Shown: piece by piece, positions 45,835 to 56,943 of the stretch | How positions within the stretch are numbered: position 1 is the stretch's first letter | Layout: every line of letters starts with the position of its first letter | Source of the DNA: Salipiger marinus | GTDB lineage: Bacteria; Pseudomonadota; Alphaproteobacteria; Rhodobacterales; Rhodobacteraceae | Direction of reading: 5' to 3' | Assembly: GCF_900100085.1 (NCBI RefSeq) | Contig: NZ_FNEJ01000030.1 | Location: 1 to 58,102 of the forward strand | DNA length: 58,102 nt | Made by a program: the position numbers and the translations under genes | Notes under the pieces: generated by a model | The model's database searches: none | Told to the model about the DNA's origin: nothing | Seen by the model: the letters and a program-made list of their open reading frames with translations, nothing else

Positions 45835-46278
45835 ATGTCCCTTTCGCCCCGCCTTGCGGCCCGTGCCGTGATCCTGATGGACAACCGGCTGCTGCTGGTC
45901 AACGCATGGCCGGGCGGGGTCAGCGACCTGTGGTGCGCGCCCGGCGGCGGGGTCGAACGCGGCGCCTCGCTGCCCGACAACCTCGCCCGCGAGGTGCATG
46001 AGGAAACCGGCCTGACCGTCGCCGTAGGCCCGCCCTGTCTGGTCAACGAATACCACGACCCCGCCAGCGGCTTTCATCAGGTCGAGGTGTTCTTTCGCGC
46101 CCGCATCACCGCTGGCGTGCTGGACCCGCTCTGGCGCGATCCCGAAGGCGTGGTCAGCGAACGCCGGTTCGTCACGCGCGAGGAGATGGCGAGGCTGCGC
46201 TTCAAGCCCGACAGCCTGCCGCATGTGGCATGGGGCCGGGGCCTTGGCTACGATCCGCTTGAACTGCTGGCGCGCTAG
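45835..46278 (+). CDS. Nudix hydrolase with altered Nudix box
   Basis: A 147-residue pyrophosphohydrolase. The Nudix box is GGVERGASLPDNLAREVHEE, followed by TGL; the REVHEETG metal-binding part is intact, but the first conserved Glu (seven residues after the first G) is Ala. ATG 45835 was chosen; 45805 is an alternative. The 40-base gap to the ABC permease gene and the same strand could place it in that unit. The substrate is unknown. Confidence 0.87.
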   Translation: MSLSPRLAARAVILMDNRLLLVNAWPGGVSDLWCAPGGGVERGASLPDNLAREVHEETGLTVAVGPPCLVNEYHDPASGFHQVEVFFRARITAGVLDPLWRDPEGVVSERRFVTREEMARLRFKPDSLPHVAWGRGLGYDPLELLAR

Positions 46279-46317
46279 GTGCTGGACCGCCGCGCGCGCC
46301 GCGCCTAACCTCGCGCC

Positions 46318-47262
46318 ATGATGGGCTATCTCCTCAAACGTCTGGCGTCGCTTGCGGTCTCGCTGCTGGCTGCCTCTCTGGTGATCTTTCTGGTGGTCGA
46401 GGTCGCGCCCGGCGACCCCGCCAGCTTCATGCTGGGGATGAACGCGCGGCCCGATACGGTGGCGGCGCTGCGGGCGGAACTGGGGCTCGATCTGCCGGTG
46501 CACCTGCGCTATCTCGACTGGCTGGGCGGGATGCTCACCGGCGATTTCGGCATTTCCTACACCTACCGCACGCCGGTGGCGCAGATGGTGGCGGACCGGC
46601 TGGCGGTCTCGCTGCCGCTGGCGGCGGGGGCGCTGGCGCTGTCGACGCTGATCGCGCTGCCCGCAGGGCTGATCGCCGCCGCGCGCCGGGGCCGGGCGCC
46701 GGACATGGCGGTGATGGGCGCCACGCAGCTGGGCATCGCGCTGCCGAATTTCTGGCTGGCCCTGCTGCTGGTGCTGCTGTTTGCGCTGAAGCTGCACTGG
46801 CTGCCTGCGGGCGGCTTTCCCGGCTGGGAGGATCCCGCCGCCGCCCTGCGCGCGCTGATCCTGCCCGCCACGGCGCTGGCCCTGCCGCAGGCGGCGATCC
46901 TTGCGCGGGTGCTGCGCTCGGCCCTGCTCGACATTCTGGCGGAGGAGTTCATCCGCACCGCCCGCGCCAAGGGGCTGAGCCGCGGTCAGGCGCTGCTGCG
47001 CCACGGGCTGCGCAACGCGCTGATCCCGGTTCTGACCATTCTGGGGCTGCAGTTTTCCTTCCTGCTGGCGGGGGCGATCATCATCGAACAGGTGTTCTTC
47101 CTGCCCGGGCTCGGGCGGCTGATCTTTCAGGCCATCACCCAGCGCGACCTGATCGTGGTGGAATCGGTGGTGCTGCTGCTGGTCTTTGCGGTGATCGTGG
47201 TGAATTTCCTGACCGATCTTGCCTATGCCGCCGCCGATCCACGGCTGAGGCACCGGCGGTGA
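46318..47262 (+). CDS. dipeptide/oligopeptide ABC importer permease, DppB type
   Basis: A 314-residue inner-membrane permease: MGYLLKRLASLAVSLLAASL, the periplasmic GDPASFMLG segment, LDWLGGMLTGDFGISYTYRT, and the coupling loop FIRTARAKGLSRGQALLRHG. It pairs with the DppC-type gene, with which it overlaps (GTGA). No binding-protein gene is adjacent. Confidence 0.93.
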   Translation: MMGYLLKRLASLAVSLLAASLVIFLVVEVAPGDPASFMLGMNARPDTVAALRAELGLDLPVHLRYLDWLGGMLTGDFGISYTYRTPVAQMVADRLAVSLPLAAGALALSTLIALPAGLIAAARRGRAPDMAVMGATQLGIALPNFWLALLLVLLFALKLHWLPAGGFPGWEDPAAALRALILPATALALPQAAILARVLRSALLDILAEEFIRTARAKGLSRGQALLRHGLRNALIPVLTILGLQFSFLLAGAIIIEQVFFLPGLGRLIFQAITQRDLIVVESVVLLLVFAVIVVNFLTDLAYAAADPRLRHRR

Positions 47263-48073
47263 GGCGCGCTGCTATCCTGCTGGGCCTGCCGCTCAGCGCG
47301 CTGGTTCTGGGCGCGGCGCTGCTGTCGCTGGTCTGGACGCCCGGCGATGTCACGGCGCTCGACATCCCGGCACGGCTGCAGCCGCCCTCGTCCGCGCACT
47401 GGCTGGGCACCGACCATTTTGGCCGCGACCTCCTCAGCATGGTGATGGTGGGGGCGCGCGCCTCGCTGATGGTGGCGCTGGTGGCGGTGGGGCTGGGCCT
47501 GCTGCTGGGGGTGCCGCTGGGGCTTGCCGCCGCCTCCCGCGCGGGTGGGCCGCTGGACGAGCTGGTGATGCGCACCAATGACCTGATCTTCGCCTTTCCC
47601 TCGCTGGTCATCGCCATCCTGATCACCGCGCTGGCGGGCCCCGGGGCGCTCAACGCCATCCTCGCCATCGGCATCTTCAACATTCCGGTGTTTGCCCGCG
47701 TGACGCGCGGCGCGGCGCTGCCGCTCTGGCGGCGCGACTTCATCCTTGCCGCCCGGCTGGCGGGCAAACACCGCAGCCGCATCAGCGCCGAACATATCCT
47801 GCCCAACCTGATCCCGCTGCTGATCGTGCAGGGCACCATCCAGATCTCGCTGGGCATTCTGGCCGAGGCGGGCCTGTCTTATGTCGGGCTGGGCGCGCAG
47901 CCGCCGCTGCCCTCATGGGGCCGGATGCTGGCCGAGGCGCAGACCATGGTGGCGCTGGCGCCGCATGTGGCGCTGGTGCCCGGGGCTGCGATCCTGCTGA
48001 GCGTGCTGGGGCTGAACCTGCTCGGCGACGGGCTGCGCGACCATCTCGACCCAAGGCTGAGGCCCGCGCGCGC

Positions 48074-48077
<4 letters not shown>
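47259..48077 (+). CDS. dipeptide/oligopeptide ABC importer permease, DppC type
   Basis: A 272-residue permease starting at GTG 47259. HWLGTDHFGRDLLSMVMVGA is the standard DppC motif; the coupling region AARLAGKHRSRISAEHILPN shows the EAA pattern with a His in place of the usual Gly-rich turn. Its stop overlaps the ATPase start (ATGA). Confidence 0.93.
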
Positions 48078-49729
<1,652 letters not shown>

Positions 49730-49801
49730 CCGCTGCGCGGGGCTTGCCTTGGGTGCGGCCTGCGGCGGAAGATGGCGCGACACGTCCGCAAGGAGGATGC
49801 G

Positions 49802-50803
49802 ATGCGACCCGGACCGCGCAACCTGATCACCGATGTCGCAGGGTTGCGCGTCGGCAATGCCGATGACCTTGCGCTGAAAAGCGGCACCACGGTGGTGGTG
49901 GCGGAGGCGCCTTTTGTCGCCTCGGTGGCGGTGATGGGCGGCGCCCCCGGCACGCGGGAAACCGATCTGCTGGCCCCGGACAAGACCGCGCCCGGGGTCG
50001 ATGCGCTGGTGCTGTCGGGGGGCAGCGCCTTTGGTCTGGCGGCGGCGCAGGGGGTGATGGACGCGCTGCACGAACAGGGGCGCGGCTTTGCCGTGCTGTC
50101 GGCGCGGGTGCCCATCGTGCCCGCCGCCATCCTGTTCGACCTGCTGAATGGCGGGCACAAGGACTGGGGCGTGAACCCTTATCCGGCGCTGGGGCGGCAG
50201 GCGCTGGCCAATGCCGGCGAAAGCTTTGCGCTTGGCAGTGCCGGGGCGGGGGCGGGCGCGCAGACGGCGCAGCACAAGGGCGGGCTGGGCTCGGCGTCGG
50301 TGGTGCTGCCGGGCGGGGTCACCGTGGGGGCGCTGGTGGCGGTGAACCCGATGGGCAGCGTCACCACGCCTTCGGGGCGGCATTTCTGGGCGGCCCCCTT
50401 CGAGATGGGCGAGGAATTCGGCGGGCTGGGGCCGGATCCCGCGCGCGGCTTCCAGCCGCTGCCCGACAGCCGCAAGCTGGCGGCCATGGCGGGCATGGGC
50501 AATACCACCATCGCCGTGGTGGCCACCGATGCCGAGCTTGACAAGGCGCAGGCGCACCGGCTGGCGGTGGCGGCGCATGACGGCATCGGGAGGGCGATCC
50601 ATCCCGCCCATTCGCCCATGGATGGCGATCTGGTCTTTGCCGCCGCCACCGGGCACAGACGCCTGACATCGCCACAGCAGCTGGCCGAGATCGGCCATGC
50701 CGCCAGCCTGTGCCTTGCCCGCGCCATCGCCCGCGCGGTCTGGGAGGCGCGTCCCGCCCCCGGCGACACCCTGCCGACGCTGCGGCAGGATCTGGGGCTT
50801 TAG
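49802..50803 (+). CDS. P1-family (DmpA-type) aminopeptidase
   Basis: A 333-residue self-cleaving N-terminal-nucleophile peptidase. PGPRNLITDVAGLRVGNADD is the family start; VLSGGSAFGLAAAQGVMDAL and the cleavage site HKGGLGSASVVLPGG, with Ser as the new N-terminus, are visible. It follows the peptide importer, so it probably degrades imported peptides with D- or beta-residues (inference). AAGGAGG precedes ATG 49802. Confidence 0.92.
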   Translation: MRPGPRNLITDVAGLRVGNADDLALKSGTTVVVAEAPFVASVAVMGGAPGTRETDLLAPDKTAPGVDALVLSGGSAFGLAAAQGVMDALHEQGRGFAVLSARVPIVPAAILFDLLNGGHKDWGVNPYPALGRQALANAGESFALGSAGAGAGAQTAQHKGGLGSASVVLPGGVTVGALVAVNPMGSVTTPSGRHFWAAPFEMGEEFGGLGPDPARGFQPLPDSRKLAAMAGMGNTTIAVVATDAELDKAQAHRLAVAAHDGIGRAIHPAHSPMDGDLVFAAATGHRRLTSPQQLAEIGHAASLCLARAIARAVWEARPAPGDTLPTLRQDLGL

Positions 50804-51588
50804 CGCAGGATCGGCGGGCGGTTCGGATCCGATCCCGGCGCTACCGGTTCCAGCCGTTCGGGGGCGGTGATCTGCGGCAGATCAAACCGCAGGCCGACCC
50901 GCGCCAGCCGCGCCGCAAGCTCGTCGCTGTCGCGCAGGAACAGCACGTCCAGCGCCCCCGCTTCGATGCCGGAGAAGACCAGCGCCTCGTTCACGGCGCG
51001 GGCCAGCGCGGATTCCGCCCCCGGCACATGCCCGGCAAAGGCCAGCACATGGCCGCGCGTGCCATCGGCATAGCGCGCCGCCGCCAGCCACGCGCAGCGC
51101 GCAAACCCCGCCGCCGTGGCAAGCTTGGTGTCGAGCGCGGTCAGCAGCGCCTCTGGCAGGCCCTTGGGGGCCAGCACCTCGGCCAGCTGCGCCTCTTCCT
51201 CGGCGGGGCCATGGGTCAGGGTTTCCGCCAGCCAGTCCACCGCCTCGGCGGGCAGCAGGATGGAGGCGGGGGAGACGTCAAGGTTCACGCCCAGCCCGAT
51301 GCCCTGACCGGCCAGCATGCTGACCACGGCGCGGCCCGACAGCGCCGCATAGGGGGCAGCGCGGCCCACGAACTGCGACAGCCGGTCCTCCCGGTCGAAG
51401 ACCAGCACGAAGCGGGCATCGCCCAGATCGAACACTTCGGGATCGACGCTGTCGCCGCTTGCCTCGTGGGCCAGCAGCAGGAACAGTTCGCCATCGGCCA
51501 GCCGTTCGTAAAAGCGCAGGCGCTTGGTCTCATCCTCGGGGCTGGCCTCCATCGCGGAGAGCGCGGCATCAAGCGGTGTCTGTGTCAT
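50800..51588 (-). CDS. SseB-family protein
   Basis: A 262-residue protein with an SseB N-terminal domain: LDAALSAMEASPEDETKRLR, FYERLADGELFLLLAHEASG, ARFVLVFDREDRLSQFVGRA. The family is of unknown biochemical role. It overlaps the P1 peptidase stop tail-to-tail by four bases and the UDG-like stop by ATGA at its start, so it is co-transcribed with that gene. Confidence 0.85.
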   Translation of the reverse strand: MTQTPLDAALSAMEASPEDETKRLRFYERLADGELFLLLAHEASGDSVDPEVFDLGDARFVLVFDREDRLSQFVGRAAPYAALSGRAVVSMLAGQGIGLGVNLDVSPASILLPAEAVDWLAETLTHGPAEEEAQLAEVLAPKGLPEALLTALDTKLATAAGFARCAWLAAARYADGTRGHVLAFAGHVPGAESALARAVNEALVFSGIEAGALDVLFLRDSDELAARLARVGLRFDLPQITAPERLEPVAPGSDPNRPPILR

Positions 51589-52181
51589 TCCATCACCTCG
51601 CGGACCCGGCTGCGGAGCGCGGGCAGAAGCTCCTCGCCGAACCATGGGTTGCGTTTCAGCCATCCCGTATTGCGCCAAGACGGATGCGGCAAGGGCATGG
51701 CGCGGGGCATGTGGTCGCGCCAGCCCCGCACGGTGTCGGTCACGCTGGCCCGCGTGGCCAGATGATAGCGCTGCGCATGGCCGCCAACATAGACCCGCAG
51801 CGGAATTTCGCCCAGTTCGGCGAAGATCGCGTCATGCCATGTGGCGCGGCAGACCGGGGGCGGCGGCAGGTCCGATCCTTTGGCGTCATAGCCCGGAAAG
51901 CAGAAGGCCATGGGCACGATGGCGACAAGCGAGGTGTCCCAGAACTGCGCCTCGGTCAGGCCCAGCCAGTCGCGCAGCCGCACCCCCGACGCATCGTCGA
52001 AGGGCCGCCCGGACCCGTGCACGCGCGCGCCGGGCGCCTGTCCCGCGACCAGAATCCGCGCGCCGGGGCGGAACCAGACCACGGGACGCGGCGCATGACG
52101 GGTGGCGGTGGCGGCAAAGCGCGGCGCGCACAGGCGGCAGGACCGCAGGCGGGCGGCAAGATCGGGCGGGGCATCGGTCAT
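51585..52181 (-). CDS. uracil-DNA-glycosylase-family protein
   Basis: A 198-residue protein of the UDG superfamily. Motif A reads ILVAGQAPGARVHGSGRPFD, motif B is HPSWRN. RLRSCRLCAPRF near the N-terminus may hold two of the Fe-S Cys ligands; the remaining pair is not obvious (CFPG, CRAT). It likely works in base-excision repair, but the exact family is open. Confidence 0.82.
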   Translation of the reverse strand: MTDAPPDLAARLRSCRLCAPRFAATATRHAPRPVVWFRPGARILVAGQAPGARVHGSGRPFDDASGVRLRDWLGLTEAQFWDTSLVAIVPMAFCFPGYDAKGSDLPPPPVCRATWHDAIFAELGEIPLRVYVGGHAQRYHLATRASVTDTVRGWRDHMPRAMPLPHPSWRNTGWLKRNPWFGEELLPALRSRVREVME

Positions 52182-52439
52182 GCTGGTGAGATAGGGGCGC
52201 AAAGCCCGCGCCGCCAGATCCGGCGAGGGCGGCGGCAGGAGCCGGGCGCAGGAAAGTGAACCGGGCGGTTCGCAAGGCTCTTTTCTTTCGCTGCGGCCTG
52301 TCACAAGACTGCGCGCATGCATGACCATGGACACCAGAGTCGGACGAGACAGGACGGGGCGGCGCAGCCAAATCCCCCGCTTCGGGTGTTTCGCCACATC
52401 ATCAAGACAATCACCGGAACCGGGAGCGGGGGGAGACTT

Positions 52440-53687
52440 ATGTATCGCGTCTGGAATTTCCTGACGAGTTATTCGTTGCTGCTGATCATCGGCGCGCTGG
52501 CCGCGCTGGTCTGGGCCAACACGAATGCCGAAAGCTATCATCATTTCGTGGAGTTCGTGATCTGGGACAATGCGCCCATCGGTCACCTGCATGACGGCCA
52601 CCGCACCCTGACGCTGCACTACCTGATCAATGACGTGCTGATGGCGATGTTCTTCGCCATCGCCGCCAAGGAGGTCTGGGAGGCGGTCATTCTGGAAAAG
52701 GGCAGCCTGCGGGGCCGCCGGGCGGCGACGCCGCTTTTCGCCACGCTGGGCGGCATGCTGGGGCCGATCGTGGTCTTTCTGGGGCTGGCCACGGTCATGG
52801 GATCCAGCGTGTATACCGCCGTGGCGAATGGCTGGGCGATCCCCACGGCCACCGACATCGCCTTTTCCTATCTGGTGGGGCGGCTTGTCTTTGGTGCCGG
52901 GCATCCGGCGGTGCGGTTCCTGCTGCTGCTGGCCATCGCCGATGACGCGGCGGGGCTGATCATTCTGGCGCTGTTCTACCCTTCGGCCGATCTTGCGCCG
53001 CAATGGCTGCTGCTGTCGCTGGGTGCGGCCATCGGGGTGTTCGTGCTGTTCAACTGGCTGCCGCGTCGGCTGGACGCGGGCAAGCAGGAGCGGCCCAATT
53101 CCACATGGGTCCGCAACAAGCTCAGCTTCTGGCCCTATGCCATCGCAGGCTGCCTGTCGTGGTATGGCTTCATGCGGTCGGGGATCCATCCGGCGCTGGG
53201 GCTGCTGCCGATCGTGCCCGCCATCCCCCATGCCGACCGCGCCTTCGGCATCTTCGCCGAGGCCGAGGAGCATCTGACCGACCTGCTCAACACGATGGAA
53301 CACGCGCTGAAATATCCGGTGGAGATCGTGCTGTTCTTCTTCGGCCTGCTCAATGCCGGGGTGGAGTTTTCCTTCATCGGTCCGGCCACATGGCTGGTGC
53401 TGCTGGGGCTGCTGGTGGGCAAGCCGATGGGCATCTTCCTGTTCGGCTGGATCGCCGCCCGCCCGCTGCGGCTGGGGATCCCGCAGGGCATGCGCATCCT
53501 TGATCTGGTGGTGGTGGGCTGCGTCGCGGCCATCGGCTTTACCGTGTCGCTGTTCGTGGCCTCCGTCGCCTTTCAGGCGGGGCCGGTGCAGGACGCCGCC
53601 AAGATGGGCGCGCTGTTCAGCTTTGCCGCCGCAGGCATCTCGATGATCATGGGGATGCTGCTGCGCGTGCAGAAACAGGCGATCTAA
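52440..53687 (+). CDS. nhaA: Na+/H+ antiporter NhaA
   Basis: A 415-residue inner-membrane antiporter with about 12 hydrophobic segments. The core has GWAIPTATDIAFSYLVGRLV and LLLAIADDAAGLIILALFY, which contains the Asp pair that binds Na+. Near the end come FFFGLLNAGVEFSFIGPATW and GKPMGIFLFGW. GGGGGAGA precedes ATG 52440. It exports Na+ for pH and salt control. Confidence 0.95.
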   Translation: MYRVWNFLTSYSLLLIIGALAALVWANTNAESYHHFVEFVIWDNAPIGHLHDGHRTLTLHYLINDVLMAMFFAIAAKEVWEAVILEKGSLRGRRAATPLFATLGGMLGPIVVFLGLATVMGSSVYTAVANGWAIPTATDIAFSYLVGRLVFGAGHPAVRFLLLLAIADDAAGLIILALFYPSADLAPQWLLLSLGAAIGVFVLFNWLPRRLDAGKQERPNSTWVRNKLSFWPYAIAGCLSWYGFMRSGIHPALGLLPIVPAIPHADRAFGIFAEAEEHLTDLLNTMEHALKYPVEIVLFFFGLLNAGVEFSFIGPATWLVLLGLLVGKPMGIFLFGWIAARPLRLGIPQGMRILDLVVVGCVAAIGFTVSLFVASVAFQAGPVQDAAKMGALFSFAAAGISMIMGMLLRVQKQAI

Positions 53688-53697
53688 GACCAAGGCG

Positions 53698-53725
53698 CGG
53701 GCGCCTGCCGGACGGCGGGCGCCCG
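53698..53725 (+). terminator. GC-rich hairpin after nhaA
   Basis: CGGGCGCC (53698-53705) pairs with GGCGCCCG (53718-53725), with an inner GCC/GGC. No T-run follows, so termination is only likely. Confidence 0.5.
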
Positions 53726-53858
53726 TAACATCTTCGCGCCCAAGTGTGGAATCATTGTGGTTTGCATCTAATTTAGGACATATTCTGACCAAACTCGCCG
53801 CCTAAGACATGCTTAATCGCCGCTTGCTAAACCGGCGCTTGCGGATCGGGGCAGGGCA

Positions 53859-54518
53859 ATGATCGAATTCGATATGGTCAGCAAGTCCTTCTGGACGGGG
53901 CAGCGCCGCAAGGTGATCCTTGACCGTGTCTCGTTCCGGGTCGAGCTTGGCGAAAGTCTGGGCATCCTTGCGCCCAATGGCACCGGCAAGACCACGCTGA
54001 TCAAGATGATGGCGGGGCTGGAAAAACCCGACGAGGGCGAGATCCGCCGCACCTCCCGCGTGTCCTTTCCGCTGGGCTTCATGGGCGGGGTGGTCAGCAA
54101 GATTTCGGCCCGCGAAAACGCCCGGTTCATCGCGCGGCTTTACGGGCTTGACCCCGACTATGTGGAATCGTTCTGCCGCTGGCTCTGTGATCTGCGCGAA
54201 TATTTCGACCAGCCCATCGGCACCTATTCTTCGGGGATGCGGTCGCGGTTCACCTTTTCGCTGATGCTGGCGCTGGATTTCGACATCTACCTGATCGACG
54301 AGGGCATGCCCAATTCCACCGATGCGGAGTTCAACCGCAAGGCCAGCGAGATCCTGCTGGAACGGCTGCGCACCACGACCATCGTGATCGTGTCCCACCA
54401 GCCGGCGATTCTTGAAAAGTTTGCGCGCAAGGCTGCCGTCCTGATGGACGGGCGGCTGCACATGTTTGAAACCTTGGAAGAGGCGAAGCGGCTTTATGAC
54501 TACGAAACCCAAGGCTAG
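53859..54518 (+). CDS. capsule polysaccharide exporter ATPase, KpsT/BexA type
   Basis: A 219-residue ABC ATPase. Walker A is LAPNGTGKTTLIK, the signature is the variant YSSGMRSRFTFSL of polysaccharide exporters, and Walker B is IYLIDEGMPN. It should couple ATP hydrolysis to export of capsule or a related glycan. The KpsE-like gene starts before this one ends (overlap from 54496). No KpsM-type permease is in the window. Confidence 0.9.
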   Translation: MIEFDMVSKSFWTGQRRKVILDRVSFRVELGESLGILAPNGTGKTTLIKMMAGLEKPDEGEIRRTSRVSFPLGFMGGVVSKISARENARFIARLYGLDPDYVESFCRWLCDLREYFDQPIGTYSSGMRSRFTFSLMLALDFDIYLIDEGMPNSTDAEFNRKASEILLERLRTTTIVIVSHQPAILEKFARKAAVLMDGRLHMFETLEEAKRLYDYETQG

Positions 54519-56097
54519 AAAATTCCGCATCCGCCGCGCCACCCCCGCCGACGCCGATCTGCCCGAAGAGCGGTCCGTCGCCAGTGACACGCCGCCGCCT
54601 GCCGCGACGGGCCCGAGGCCGCCTGACCCCGCCGAGGCGCTGCGTCAGGAGGACCTGACCGGGCGCCAGCTGCGCATGGCCCGCCGCGTGGCACAGAAGC
54701 ACGGGCTGGAGCCTGCTTCGGATCTGGATGCGGTGCGGCTGCTGCGTGCGCGGGGCATCGACCCGTTCCAGCGCACCACCATGCTGGAACTGGTGGTGCC
54801 GGGCCATGGCGCCGACGGCGCGGCCGCGCCCGCCCGTCCCGAGGGTCGGGTGCAGCTGCCCCAGACGGTGCCCGCCGGGAAAAGCCTGCCGCAGACCGTG
54901 CCGGAGGGGCGCCCGCAGCTGCCCTCGACCCGGACGGCCAGCCCGGCAGAGCGCCGCGCGGCGGAGATCACGCAGATCCAGCGCGACCTTGCCAAGCGGC
55001 GGCGGCGCAAGATGGTGCTGCTGCTGACGCGGCTGGCGTTTTTCGTGATGCTGCCGACGCTGATCGCGGGCTACTATTTTTATGTGGTCGCCACGCCGAT
55101 GTATGCGACCAAATCGGAATTCCTGATCCTGAAGGCGGAAAGCTCTGCCGCCGGCATGGGCAGCCTGTTTTCCGGCACGCAGTTCGCCACCAATCAGGAT
55201 GCCATCGCAGTGCAAAGCTATCTGCTGTCCAAGGATGCGATGCTGCGGCTGGACCGTGACGAGGGCTTCAAGACGCATTACGAACAGGCGTGGATCGACC
55301 CGATCCAGCGGCTGGAACCCGGAGCCTCGAACGAGGAGGCCTACAGTCTTTACAAGCGCAACATCGAGATCGGCTATGATCCGACCGAAGGCGTGGTGAA
55401 GATGGAAATCATGGCCGCAGATCCGGAAACCGCCGCCCGGTTCAGCCGCGCCCTGATCGGCTATGCCGAAGAGCGCGTGGACAACCTGTCGCTGCGCAAG
55501 CGGTCCAACGCGGTCACCGATGCCGAGGCCGGGCTGCTGGATGCCGAACGGCAGCGCGCCGAGGCGCAGGAAAAGCTGGTGCGGCTGCAGCAGGATGGTG
55601 CGGTGATCGACCCCGAGGGGCGCATCGCCTCGCTGCGGACACAGATCAGCAATGTCGAGGTGCAGCTGCAGGAAAAGCGGCTGACGCTGCAGGCACTTCT
55701 GGACAATGCCCGCCCCAACAGCAGCCGGGTCGATGGCGCGGAAGGCGACGTGCGGCGGCTGGAGGCGCTGCTGGCGCAGCTCAATTCGGAGATGACCACC
55801 GCCACCACCGGGGAAAACTCGCTGGCCGAGGTGGCGGTGCAGATCCAGCTGGCGCAGGCCGATCTGGCCACGCGCGACCTGATGCTGCAGACGGCGCTGG
55901 AACGGCTGGATCAGGCGCGGCGCGATGCCGACAGTCAGGCGCGCTATCTCACAACCTCGGTGGTGCCGGTCGCCTCCGAGGATCCAAGCTATCCGCGCAA
56001 GTTCGAGAACACGATCCTCGCCTTCCTGATCTTTGCGGGGATCTACCTGATGATCTCGCTGACCGCGTCGATCCTGCGCGAACAGGTGTCGACCTGA
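54496..56097 (+). CDS. capsule export inner-membrane/periplasmic adaptor, KpsE type
   Basis: A 533-residue polysaccharide co-polymerase-like protein. Residues 1-165 are Pro/Ala/Arg-rich and look disordered. A membrane segment (LLLTRLAFFVMLPTLIAGYY) is followed by a Wzz-like domain with TPMYATKSEFLILKAESS, a long coiled coil (AERQRAEAQEKLVRLQQ, QLQEKRLTLQALLDNARPN) and a second membrane segment (FENTILAFLIFAGIYLMISL). It joins the KpsT-type ATPase to the outer-membrane exporter. A terminator follows. Confidence 0.88.
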   Translation: MTTKPKARKFRIRRATPADADLPEERSVASDTPPPAATGPRPPDPAEALRQEDLTGRQLRMARRVAQKHGLEPASDLDAVRLLRARGIDPFQRTTMLELVVPGHGADGAAAPARPEGRVQLPQTVPAGKSLPQTVPEGRPQLPSTRTASPAERRAAEITQIQRDLAKRRRRKMVLLLTRLAFFVMLPTLIAGYYFYVVATPMYATKSEFLILKAESSAAGMGSLFSGTQFATNQDAIAVQSYLLSKDAMLRLDRDEGFKTHYEQAWIDPIQRLEPGASNEEAYSLYKRNIEIGYDPTEGVVKMEIMAADPETAARFSRALIGYAEERVDNLSLRKRSNAVTDAEAGLLDAERQRAEAQEKLVRLQQDGAVIDPEGRIASLRTQISNVEVQLQEKRLTLQALLDNARPNSSRVDGAEGDVRRLEALLAQLNSEMTTATTGENSLAEVAVQIQLAQADLATRDLMLQTALERLDQARRDADSQARYLTTSVVPVASEDPSYPRKFENTILAFLIFAGIYLMISLTASILREQVST

Positions 56098-56119
56098 CCG
56101 GCGGGCATCGAACGAAAAA

Positions 56120-56152
56120 GGGCCGCCGGAGCGATCCGGCGGCCCTTCTTTT
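56120..56152 (+). terminator. intrinsic terminator after the kpsE-like gene
   Basis: GGGCCGCCGG (56120-56129), loop AGCGAT, CCGGCGGCCC (56136-56145), then TTCTTTT. It lies between two converging genes and A-richness on its left lets it work both ways. Confidence 0.9.
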
Positions 56153-56167
56153 CGGGTAAGCCTTGGT

Positions 56168-56734
56168 TCAGGCGCGGGTGGGCTTCAGCGCTGCAGCCCA
56201 GATGGCCAGCTCGTCCAGCATGCCTGCGGTGCCCTTGCCGACTTCCGAGTTGGGCGAAAGTTTGCCATCCTCTTTGATGTCGCCAAAGACCATGGGCATC
56301 GGCACGACCTGCTTCAGCGGCATGATGTTCATGTTGGCGAGCAGCATCCGCAGTTCCTGAGCGGAGCGCAGACCCCCCGAGATGCCGCCATAGGAGACGA
56401 CGCCCGCGGGCTTGCGTTCCCATTCCAGCACCAGCGCCTGCAGCGCGTTGACCACGGCGGCGGGCGGGAAGGAGTTGTATTCCGGCGTCACGAAGATGAA
56501 GGCATCGGCATCATTGACCGCAGCGCTCCATGCCTTGGTGTGCTCATGCGTGTAGGACTGCATCGCCGGGTGGTTCGGCTCGTCAAGCAGGGGCAGGCCG
56601 AAGGTGTCGAGGTCAAGGATCTCGACCTCGAACTTGCCATGCGCGGTGGCCTGTTCGGCAACCCAGCTGCTGATGATGGGCCCGATCCGGCCGGGGCGGG
56701 TGCTGGAGGTGATGATCTTCAGCTTGAGCGACAT
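56168..56734 (-). CDS. NADPH-dependent FMN reductase family protein
   Basis: A 188-residue flavodoxin-like reductase. KIITSSTRPGRIGPIISSWV is the FMN phosphate loop, FVTPEYNSFPPAAVVNALQA is the family signature, and VSYGGISGGLRSAQELR follows. It probably reduces quinones or azo compounds with NADPH. ATG 56734 starts the conserved region; AAAGGACG precedes it. Confidence 0.92.
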   Translation of the reverse strand: MSLKLKIITSSTRPGRIGPIISSWVAEQATAHGKFEVEILDLDTFGLPLLDEPNHPAMQSYTHEHTKAWSAAVNDADAFIFVTPEYNSFPPAAVVNALQALVLEWERKPAGVVSYGGISGGLRSAQELRMLLANMNIMPLKQVVPMPMVFGDIKEDGKLSPNSEVGKGTAGMLDELAIWAAALKPTRA

Positions 56735-56943
56735 AAGACGTCCTTTCGTGATCCAGTGGGCCGGGGCAGGGCGCACCGGCAAATGCTTACAGACGCCAAC
56801 CTAGGCTTTCGCCGCAGCGCCGCAATTGCCTGCACCGCACAGCGCGGGTGCATTGCCGCACGAAGCCTGCGTGCGGGAACCATCAGGGTGCGGTGATGCG
56901 TTGGTCCTGATCTGCCAGACAAAGCCCGCGAAAGGAGCATCCG

